A stretch of DNA of 64,000 nt, taken from assembly GCF_001905905.1 (NCBI RefSeq), contig NZ_LIVT01000008.1:1-64000 (forward strand). Direction: 5' to 3'. The stretch comes from Streptomyces sp. CB02366 (GTDB taxonomy: Bacteria; Actinomycetota; Actinomycetes; Streptomycetales; Streptomycetaceae). Made by a program: the position numbers and the translations under genes. Positions 54,512 to 61,385 of this stretch are shown piece after piece. Below the pieces are notes generated by a model. The model was given only the letters and a program-made list of their open reading frames with translations. It searched no databases and had not been told where the DNA came from. The number at the start of each line of letters is the position of its first letter. Within the stretch, counting starts at the first letter, position 1.

Positions 54512-55528
54512 TCACTGGAGCGCGTGCACGGCGGTGCGGAACACGGCGGGGGCCCGGTGGGCCGCGGCGACGATCAGCCGCCCCGAGGACGGGCGCCCTG
54601 CCGCGCCGAGCAGGGCTGCGGTGAGCCACCGGTGGCGCCGCGTGACCCGCGCCCAGCGGCGGGGGTAGTCCTCGGGCCGCCCGGCGGTCAGGCAGTCGAC
54701 CGCGGCCGTCGCGGTGGCCGCGGCGAGGGCGACGCCCTCGCCGGTCAGGGCGTCCACGTAGCCCGCGGCGTCACCGACCAGCAGGACACGGCCGGCCCGC
54801 CGGTCGAGCGCCCGCTGGCGCAGCGGGCCGGCCCCCCGGACGGTGGTGGCGCCGGTCGTGCCCGCGAGCCGGGCCGCGAGGGCCGGGAAGGCCGCCAGGT
54901 GCTGGTCGTAGGGGCGGCGGTCGCGGCTCAGCACGGCCACGCCCACCAGGCGGTCGCCGACGGGGGTCACGTACGCCTCGCCGTACCGGGACCAGTGCAC
55001 CTCGACGTGGTCGGTCCAGGGGGCGATCGGGTAGTGGCGGCGCAGGCCGTAGCGCCCGGGGCCGGGGGCGGGCCGGTCGAGGCCCAGGGTGCGGCGCAGC
55101 GGCGAGTGGAGGCCGTCGGCCGCGATGAGCCAGCGTGCGGTGAGCCCGGCGGCGGTGACGGAGCGCTCGTCCTGCCGGACCCCGTGCACCTTGGCGGGGA
55201 CGACGCGTACACCGAGGGCGGCGGCCCGTTCGCGCAGGGCGTCGTGGAGGTCGGTGCGGCGCACGCCCGCGCCGGGGGCGCCACGGAAGGCCGCCTCCGC
55301 GCTGCGGTGTCCGTCGGTGTAGCGGATACCGCGCAGTTCCCGGCCCCCGACCCGCACGCCGAGGTCGCGCAGGGCCGCGACGCCGCCGGGCATGATGCCC
55401 TCGCCGCACGCCTTGTCGACGGGGGCGGCTCGGGGTTCGACCACCACGGCCTCCAGCCCCGCCGACGCGGCCCGGATCGCGGCGGCCAGTCCGGCGGGTC
55501 CGCCGCCCGCGACCAGGACGTCGATCAC
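54512..55528 (-). CDS. FAD-dependent hydroxylase, SrsC-like
   Basis: A 338-residue flavoprotein of the geranylgeranyl-reductase/PHBH-like group: VLVAGGGPAGLAAAIRAASA with the Rossmann GxGxxG, DKACGEGIMPGGVAALRDLG, RRTDLHDALRERA and the FAD motif VLLVGDAAGYVDALTGEGVA. Its GTG overlaps the stop of the methyltransferase gene (GTGA). In Streptomyces griseus srsABC, the third enzyme hydroxylates the methylated alkylresorcinol ring to give quinones; order and size here match. Confidence 0.85.
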   Translation of the reverse strand: MIDVLVAGGGPAGLAAAIRAASAGLEAVVVEPRAAPVDKACGEGIMPGGVAALRDLGVRVGGRELRGIRYTDGHRSAEAAFRGAPGAGVRRTDLHDALRERAAALGVRVVPAKVHGVRQDERSVTAAGLTARWLIAADGLHSPLRRTLGLDRPAPGPGRYGLRRHYPIAPWTDHVEVHWSRYGEAYVTPVGDRLVGVAVLSRDRRPYDQHLAAFPALAARLAGTTGATTVRGAGPLRQRALDRRAGRVLLVGDAAGYVDALTGEGVALAAATATAAVDCLTAGRPEDYPRRWARVTRRHRWLTAALLGAAGRPSSGRLIVAAAHRAPAVFRTAVHALQ

Positions 55529-56052
55529 GCCCGGGCCTCCACGGCCGGGAGGCGCGCGAGCGCCCCGTCCTCGCACCGGATCCGTACGGCCATGAGCGCG
55601 GCGTTCAGGGCGGTGAACACGAGGGCGGTCGTCCACGCGCCGTGGACCAGCGGCAGGGCGATCCCCTCGGCGGCGACGGCGACGTAGTTGGGGTGGTTCA
55701 GCCACCGGTAGGGGCCGCCGGCGGCCTTGGGCAGGCCGGGGACCACGATGACCCGCGTGTTCCAGCGGGGGCCGAGGGTGCGGACGCACCACCAGCGCAG
55801 CCCCTGGGCGGCCAGGACGACGGCCGCCATCGCCCAGCCGAGCACGGGCGGGAAGGGGCGTTCCGCGAACCGGGCCTCCGCCAGGCAGCCGACGAGGAGC
55901 GCGGTGTGCAGCGCGACCATCGCCGGGTAGTGCCCGCGCCCCGATTCGACGCCACCCCGGGCCAGGCTCCAGCGGGTGTTGCGGCGGGCCACGACGAGTT
56001 CGGCGAGGCGCTCGGCGGCGACGGCCAGCACCAGGAGGGTGTACCAGGTCAT
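55525..56052 (-). CDS. ICMT-type membrane methyltransferase, SrsB-like
   Basis: A 175-residue membrane protein with about four or five helices and the isoprenylcysteine carboxyl methyltransferase signature: LGPRWNTRVIVVPGLP, GGPYRWLNHPNYVAV and a C-terminal RIRCEDGAL. In the srs pathway the SrsB enzyme O-methylates the phenolic lipid. It is encoded 84 bp after the type III PKS gene and overlaps the hydroxylase gene. Confidence 0.87.
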   Translation of the reverse strand: MTWYTLLVLAVAAERLAELVVARRNTRWSLARGGVESGRGHYPAMVALHTALLVGCLAEARFAERPFPPVLGWAMAAVVLAAQGLRWWCVRTLGPRWNTRVIVVPGLPKAAGGPYRWLNHPNYVAVAAEGIALPLVHGAWTTALVFTALNAALMAVRIRCEDGALARLPAVEARA

Positions 56053-56136
56053 ACGGGCTTCCGTTCGGGGGCGGGGTCTTCGCTGACGGGGCCGGGGCAC
56101 GGGTCCGGGGCGCACGTTTCGGCGCGGGGCGCCGTA

Positions 56137-57189
56137 CTACCAGCGCAGCAGAACCAGTTCGCAGCAGAACCCCGGGCCCATGGCCAGCAGCAGTCCGGGG
56201 GTGCCCGGCTCCGGGCGGCGCTGTTCGATGGTGTCCCGCAGGACGTGGAGGACCGAGGAGGAGGAGAGGTTGCCGGTGCCGGCCAGCGACCGCCAGGTGA
56301 GGTCGAGCGCTCCCTCCCGCAGGTCGAGGACCTCGGTCACCGTCTCCAGCACCCTGGGGCCGCCCGGGTGGCAGACCCAGTGGGCCACGTCCTTCGGTTT
56401 GAGGCCGTGCTCGTCGAGGAACTCCCGTACGTCGTCGGCGAGATACCGGCGCACGACGTCGGGCACGGCCGGATCGAGGACGACGCGGAAGCCGGTGGCG
56501 CCGATGTCCCAGCCCATGACGTGCTCGGTGTCCGGGTACATCCGGCTGCGGGTGGCCACGATCTCCGGTCCGGCGACGGCCCGGCGCCCGCCGAGGGCGA
56601 CCAACGCCGCCGCGCCGTCGCCGAACAGGGCGGTCGCCACCAGGTTGGCGGGCGACGCGTCGTGCCGCTGGAAGGTGAGGGAGCACAGCTCGACCGAGAG
56701 CAGGACGGCCACCTCGTCGGGGCGGCCGAGGAGGTAGTCGTGCAGCCGGGCCGTCCCGGCGGCTCCGGCGACGCAGCCGAGGCCGAAGACGGGCAGCCGT
56801 TTGACGTCGGAGCGCATGCCGAGGCGGGCCACCAGCCGGGCGTCCACCGAGGGGGCGGCGATGCCGGTGACGGAGGTGAACATCAGCAGGTCCACATCGG
56901 TGGGCCGCAGCCCGGCCGCCCGCAGCGCCCCGCGCACGGCCCGGGCGCCCAGGTCGACGGCGGACCGGATGAACACGTCGTTGGCGGAACCGAACCCGTC
57001 GAGGCCGCGGTAGCCGTCCAGGGGCAGCACGGTGTGCCGGGTACGGACCCGGGCGTTCGCGTGGAGCCGGTCCAGGACGCGGCGGTCCGCTCCGGGCGGC
57101 AGGCAGGTGCGGGCCACCATGTCGGTGATCTCCGACTGGGTGTGACGGTGGGGCGGCAGGGCCCCGTGGACCGCGGCGATGCGGGTCAT
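56137..57189 (-). CDS. Type III polyketide synthase, SrsA-like
   Basis: A 350-residue chalcone-synthase-fold enzyme with the catalytic triad C139 (FGLGCVAGAAG), H274 (CHPGGPRV) and N307 (GTGNLSSSS), and the GPG loop LLLAMGPGFCCELVLLRW at the C-terminus. Followed by an ICMT-like methyltransferase and an FAD hydroxylase, it matches the srsABC phenolic-lipid pathway, in which long acyl starters are extended to alkylresorcinols or alkylpyrones. A THN synthase (RppA) is less likely in this context. Confidence 0.9.
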   Translation of the reverse strand: MTRIAAVHGALPPHRHTQSEITDMVARTCLPPGADRRVLDRLHANARVRTRHTVLPLDGYRGLDGFGSANDVFIRSAVDLGARAVRGALRAAGLRPTDVDLLMFTSVTGIAAPSVDARLVARLGMRSDVKRLPVFGLGCVAGAAGTARLHDYLLGRPDEVAVLLSVELCSLTFQRHDASPANLVATALFGDGAAALVALGGRRAVAGPEIVATRSRMYPDTEHVMGWDIGATGFRVVLDPAVPDVVRRYLADDVREFLDEHGLKPKDVAHWVCHPGGPRVLETVTEVLDLREGALDLTWRSLAGTGNLSSSSVLHVLRDTIEQRRPEPGTPGLLLAMGPGFCCELVLLRW

Positions 57190-57307
57190 CCTGCCTCCTG
57201 CTTCGGTGGCGTCATGCCCTCATCCTGCCCGCAAAGAGTGATGAATCGACGCAAAAGACCCGCCAGGTCGCCGCATTGACGGGCCGTAGGGCCTCTACCA
57301 TCGCCCG

Positions 57308-58231
57308 ATGGACGCCACGGACAGGGTGAGCCCGGCCGGCCCCGCCACGCCCGAAGCCGCCACGGGCGCTCCGCCGACGAGGGCCGCGGGCCCGGCCGGG
57401 GCGGGCCGGCGAACCCGGCTCACGGGTCTGGCGGCGGCGTGCCACCCGGGGCCCGCACTGGCGGTGACCGCCCTCGCCTGCGCCCTCGCCCTCGGCTCCG
57501 GCCTCGGCGGCCCCCGTGCCGCCCTGGTCACGGCGGCGGTGCTGACCGGCCAGCTCTCGGTGGGCTGGTGCAACGACGCGCACGACGCCCGCCGTGACGC
57601 GCGGGCCGGACGCCGGGGGAAGCCCGCCTCGGACGGCACGGTGGGGCCGGGCGCCGTGTGGGCGGCGGCGGGGGGCGCGTTCGCCCTGTGCGTACCGCTG
57701 TCGCTGGCGTGCGGCGCCCTCGCGGGTACGGTGCACCTCGCCGCGGTCGCGGCCGCCTGGCTCTACAACCTGCGGCTCAAGGGGACCGCCCTGTCCTGGC
57801 TCCCGTACGTCATCGGGTTCGGCGCGCTTCCCGCCGCCGTGGCGCTCTCCCTCCCCGGGGAGCCCTGGCCCCGGTGGTGGACGGTGGCGGCGGGGGCCCT
57901 GCTCGGATTCGCCGCGCACCTGGCCGACACCCTGCCGGACATCGCGGCGGACGAGGCCGCGGGAATCAGAGGGCTCCCCCATCGGCTGGGCGCCGCGAGG
58001 GTCCGGCTGCTGCTGCCGCTGCCGCTCCTCGCCGCCACGGCGGTGCTGGTGTTCGGACCGCCGGGACCGGTGGGCGCCGGGGACGGGGTGGCGCTCGCCC
58101 TGGCCGGGGCGACGGCGATCGCGGGTCCGGGGTTCGGCGGGCGGTGGCGCAAGGCCGCGCTGGGCGGGGCGGTGGCCGTGGCGGCGGTGGACGTGGTGCT
58201 GCTGCTGACCCGGGGTGCGGCCCAGATCTGA
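57308..58231 (+). CDS. UbiA-family prenyltransferase
   Basis: A 307-residue membrane prenyltransferase with seven to nine helices. The first Asp-rich motif is NDAHDARRD (N89, D90, D93, D97), and the second is DTLPDIAADEAAG. It transfers an isoprenyl chain to an aromatic or similar acceptor. It is divergent from the type III PKS with 118 bp between, which suggests a shared pathway producing prenylated or membrane-bound phenolics. A disordered Ala/Pro N-terminus precedes the first helix. Confidence 0.88.
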   Translation: MDATDRVSPAGPATPEAATGAPPTRAAGPAGAGRRTRLTGLAAACHPGPALAVTALACALALGSGLGGPRAALVTAAVLTGQLSVGWCNDAHDARRDARAGRRGKPASDGTVGPGAVWAAAGGAFALCVPLSLACGALAGTVHLAAVAAAWLYNLRLKGTALSWLPYVIGFGALPAAVALSLPGEPWPRWWTVAAGALLGFAAHLADTLPDIAADEAAGIRGLPHRLGAARVRLLLPLPLLAATAVLVFGPPGPVGAGDGVALALAGATAIAGPGFGGRWRKAALGGAVAVAAVDVVLLLTRGAAQI

Positions 58232-58440
58232 ACAGGAAGCCTGCCGGGACCCGGATCCGGAGGGGGCGCGGCTCCGGGAAGCAGCGGGCCGGGGCCGCTC
58301 TCCACGCCCGGGCTCTCGCTCTCGCCGCCTTCGGGGTGCTGTCGCCCCTGCGGCCCCCGTCGCCCCGGCGGAGCGGAAGAGGTTCTCCTGCCGGCCGCGT
58401 GGTGCGTCACGAACTGCCCGGGGCCTCTTCCCGGTACGCC

Positions 58441-58487
58441 CGAGGGGCCCCGGACCGAAGGGGGTTCCTTCGGTCCGGGGCCCCTCG
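58441..58487. terminator. Bidirectional terminator, 21-bp perfect stem
   Basis: Arms 58441-58461 and 58467-58487 with a 5-nt loop, in the gap between the convergent prenyltransferase and LysM genes. Confidence 0.85.
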
Positions 58488-58506
58488 GGGCTGTGGCGCG
58501 GAAGGA

Positions 58507-59340
58507 TCAGTAGGCGCCGAAGACGTTGTCGATCGAGCCGTACCGGTCGGCCGCGTAGTTGCACGCGGCCGTGATGTTGGCGACCGGGTCGTAGCTGTCG
58601 GTCGAGGTGCCGGGCACGTGGTACGCCTGGAACGTCGGGTCGATGACCTGGAGCAGCCCCTTGGACGGGGTGCCCTTGACCGCGTTGGAGTCCCAGTTGT
58701 TGATCGCGGCCGGGTTGCCCGAGGACTCGCGCATGATGTTGCGGTGGATGCCCTCGTAGGTGCCGGGGATGCCCTGCTCGGCCATGATCGCGAGCGATTC
58801 CCGGATCCAGCCGTCGAGGTCGTTCGTGTACGCGACCGCCTTCTCGCCGATGGCCGGGGCGGTGTTCGCCACGGGCGCGGCGTTGACGCGCTCGGAGCGG
58901 TCGGCGCGGTCCGCGGAGCCGCCGCGAGCGGCGGCGGAATCCTTCGGGGCCGTGCCGTCCGCCGCCTTGGCGGACGCGCCACCGAGGGTCAGCTTGATTC
59001 CCGGCTGAATGAGATCGGGATTCTCACCGATGATCTTCCGGTTGCCTTCGTACAGCTTCTCCCAACCGCCGCTCACGGAATGCTCGCGGGCGATCTTGGA
59101 AAGGGTTTCGCCGGCCTTCACGGAATGCTGGGAGGACACGGCCTGCGCGGCGGAATTCACCTGCGTGGACACAGCGGCGGGGGCTACGGCCGCTTGCGGA
59201 GCGGACGGCGCGGGAGCGGCGAAGGCGCTGGTGGCGCCGATCACCGGGAGGGCGAGAACGGCTCCACCGGCGGTCACGGCGGCGAGGCCGCGACGCAGCG
59301 AGACGACCTGGGGACGGCGGTGCTTACCCTGTGCGGGCAT
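58507..59340 (-). CDS. LysM and transglycosylase-domain wall hydrolase
   Basis: A 277-residue secreted protein. A signal peptide covers ~1-41 (cleavage after SAFA). A LysM peptidoglycan-binding domain lies at ~72-119 (HSVKAGETLSKIAREHSV, NPDLIQPGIKLTLGG). After an Ala-rich linker comes an SLT-like lytic transglycosylase domain (~170-277) with catalytic E205 in IMRESSGNPAAINNWDS and GLLQVIDPTFQAYHVPG. It should cleave glycan strands during growth or germination. The leader contains a c-di-AMP riboswitch, as is usual for such genes in Streptomyces. Confidence 0.9.
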   Translation of the reverse strand: MPAQGKHRRPQVVSLRRGLAAVTAGGAVLALPVIGATSAFAAPAPSAPQAAVAPAAVSTQVNSAAQAVSSQHSVKAGETLSKIAREHSVSGGWEKLYEGNRKIIGENPDLIQPGIKLTLGGASAKAADGTAPKDSAAARGGSADRADRSERVNAAPVANTAPAIGEKAVAYTNDLDGWIRESLAIMAEQGIPGTYEGIHRNIMRESSGNPAAINNWDSNAVKGTPSKGLLQVIDPTFQAYHVPGTSTDSYDPVANITAACNYAADRYGSIDNVFGAY

Positions 59341-59355
59341 GGGGTTTTCCTCTCC

Positions 59356-59530
59356 GGCGCCTACGAGGTGAGCTGTCGGGTTCAGACGGGAGATGTCTGG
59401 CCGCACAGTCGTGCGACTTCACCCCGAGCCGTTCCGGTCACGGATCGGCGACTTACCTGGTTCCCCCGCTCCTGCCGTACGTGAGTGGGTTGCGGATTCC
59501 CGGACGGCGGCAGGATTCGGCGTTCCATCC
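59356..59530 (-). ncRNA. c-di-AMP riboswitch (ydaO/yuaA class)
   Basis: In the leader of the LysM hydrolase gene the minus strand shows the class hallmarks in order: a ggcaggagcgggggaacc block, ctcggggtgaag, and near the 3' end catctcccgtctgaacccg, acagctcacctcgtaggcg, 15 nt before the gene's ribosome site. Binding of c-di-AMP to this class normally turns expression off. Exact ends are approximate. Confidence 0.85.
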
Positions 59531-59983
59531 GGATTGACGGTGACCGTAGGCGAGAAACATCGGGGCGAACAAGTCCCGCATTCCGCATTCCCTTTTCTCC
59601 GCATGATCGAATGGCGGAATTCAGAGATCGCTCCGCGCCGTCACGCCGTCAACTTTCCCCGCACGGAAGGGAACCGATGATTCCGCTTCTGCGTCCGCCC
59701 TCGCGGACGTGACGCTCACCACTCCTTCACATGGATGGCGAGAATGTGACTCACCAAATAACCCACAGAGCTTGATAAGCCTTTTATGGATCAGAAAGCA
59801 CAAACAAACCAAATCACCCATACCGTCACGACAAAACGGGCTGAACGGGCACTCCAGGCGAGGGCGGTCGAACAGTCGGCGAGCCGATCGCTTACGGTGT
59901 GGGGTGGAGACTAGTAAGCCAACCCTTACCTCCCCCGTACGCTGTACCTGCCCGCGTTCGCCCGCCCCGAAGGATCACCACCC
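59531..59983. other. Intergenic region with an AT-rich core
   Basis: 453 bp between the riboswitch and the ferredoxin reductase gene. No gene is supported. The stretch 59725-59830 is strikingly AT-rich for this genome (e.g. ttgataagccttttatgg, aaacaaaccaaatcaccc) and probably holds the divergent promoters, but I cannot assign -10/-35 boxes with confidence. Confidence 0.5.
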
Positions 59984-61375
59984 ATGACACGCCCCGTCCG
60001 CGTCGCCATTGTCGGAGCCGGCCCCGCCGGTATCTACGCTGCGGACGCGCTGCTCAAATCCGAGGTCTGCCAGGACCCGGGGGTCTCGATCGACCTCTTC
60101 GAGCGGATGCCCGCGCCCTTCGGCCTGATCCGCTACGGCGTGGCCCCCGACCACCCCCGCATCAAGGGCATCGTCAAGGCTCTGCACCAGGTGCTGGACA
60201 AGCCGCAGATCCGTCTCTTCGGCAACGTCGACTACCCGAACGACATCGGCCTGGACGACCTGCGCTCGTTCTACGACGCGGTGATCTTCTCCACGGGCGC
60301 CGAGGCCGACCGGTCGCTCGACATCCCCGGCATCGAGCTGGACGGCTCCTACGGCGCGGCCGAGTTCGTCTCCTGGTACGACGGCCACCCCGAGGTGCCG
60401 CGCACCTGGCCCCTCACCGCGGAGAAGGTCGCCGTCCTCGGCGTCGGCAACGTGGCGCTCGACGTGGCGCGCGTTCTGGCCAAGACGGCGGACGAGCTGC
60501 TGCCCACCGAGATCCCGGACAACGTGTACCAGGGCCTCAAGCAGAACAAGGCGCTGGAGGTGCACGTGTTCGGGCGGCGCGGCCCGGCCCAGGCCAAGTT
60601 CAGCCCGATGGAACTGCGGGAGCTGGACCACTCCCCCAACATCGAGGTCATCGTCAACCCCGAGGACATCGAGTACGACGAGGGCTCCATCGCCACCCGC
60701 CGGGAGAACAAGCAGGCCAACATGGTCGCGCAGACCCTGGAGAACTGGGCCATCCGCGACGCCAGCGACCGCCCGCACAAGCTGTTCCTGCACTTCTTCG
60801 AGTCCCCCGTGGAGATCCTCGGCGAGGACGGCCGGGTCGTGGCGCTGCGCACCGAGCGCACCGAACTGGACGGCACCGGCAACGTCCGGGGCACCGGCCG
60901 GTTCACCGACTGGGACGTCCAGAGCGTCTACCGGGCGGTCGGCTACTACTCGGAGGAGCTGCCCAAGCTCCCGTTCGACGTGGCTTCCGGCACCGTCCCG
61001 CACGAGGCGGGACGCGTCGTCTCCGGGGGCGAGCACATGACCTCGGTCTACGTCACCGGCTGGATCAAGCGCGGGCCGATCGGTCTGATCGGCCACACCA
61101 AGGGCGACGCCAACGAGACGGTCGCCTGCCTCCTGGAGGACCGTGCAGCCGGCCGTCTGGCCGAGCCCGCCGCGCCCGCCCCGGAGGCCGTCGAGGCGTT
61201 CCTGGAGGGCCGCGGCGTGCGCTACACGACCTGGGAGGGCTGGCACCGGCTGGACGCGCACGAGCAGGCGCTCGGCGCGGCCCAGGGCCGTGAGCGGATC
61301 AAGGTCGTGGAGCGCGAGGGCATGCTGGACGCCTCCGGCGCCTTCGTCCCGGCCGAGCGTCCCGCCGACGCCTGA
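59984..61375 (+). CDS. Ferredoxin/adrenodoxin-type NADP+ reductase (FprA-like)
   Basis: A 463-residue FAD enzyme of the adrenodoxin reductase/FprA family. FAD loop VAIVGAGPAGIYAADALL, FERMPAPFGLIRYGVAPDHP, the NADP site VLGVGNVALDVARVLAKTAD ELL, GRRGPAQAKFSPMELREL and the C-terminal GWIKRGPIGLIGHTKGDA. It passes electrons from NADPH to ferredoxins that serve P450s or Rieske enzymes. It begins 643 bp after the divergent LysM gene. Confidence 0.9.
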   Translation: MTRPVRVAIVGAGPAGIYAADALLKSEVCQDPGVSIDLFERMPAPFGLIRYGVAPDHPRIKGIVKALHQVLDKPQIRLFGNVDYPNDIGLDDLRSFYDAVIFSTGAEADRSLDIPGIELDGSYGAAEFVSWYDGHPEVPRTWPLTAEKVAVLGVGNVALDVARVLAKTADELLPTEIPDNVYQGLKQNKALEVHVFGRRGPAQAKFSPMELRELDHSPNIEVIVNPEDIEYDEGSIATRRENKQANMVAQTLENWAIRDASDRPHKLFLHFFESPVEILGEDGRVVALRTERTELDGTGNVRGTGRFTDWDVQSVYRAVGYYSEELPKLPFDVASGTVPHEAGRVVSGGEHMTSVYVTGWIKRGPIGLIGHTKGDANETVACLLEDRAAGRLAEPAAPAPEAVEAFLEGRGVRYTTWEGWHRLDAHEQALGAAQGRERIKVVEREGMLDASGAFVPAERPADA

Positions 61376-61385
61376 CCGACCGGCC

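Noticed and set aside
53303..55687. Plus-strand open frame opposite the MFS and srsC-like genes
   Set aside because: Antisense shadow with low-complexity Gly/Arg/Gln composition; the minus-strand genes have clear motifs.
57273..57300. ttgacg ... taccat as a promoter for the prenyltransferase gene
   Set aside because: The spacing is only 14 bp, too short for a standard sigma-70-type promoter.
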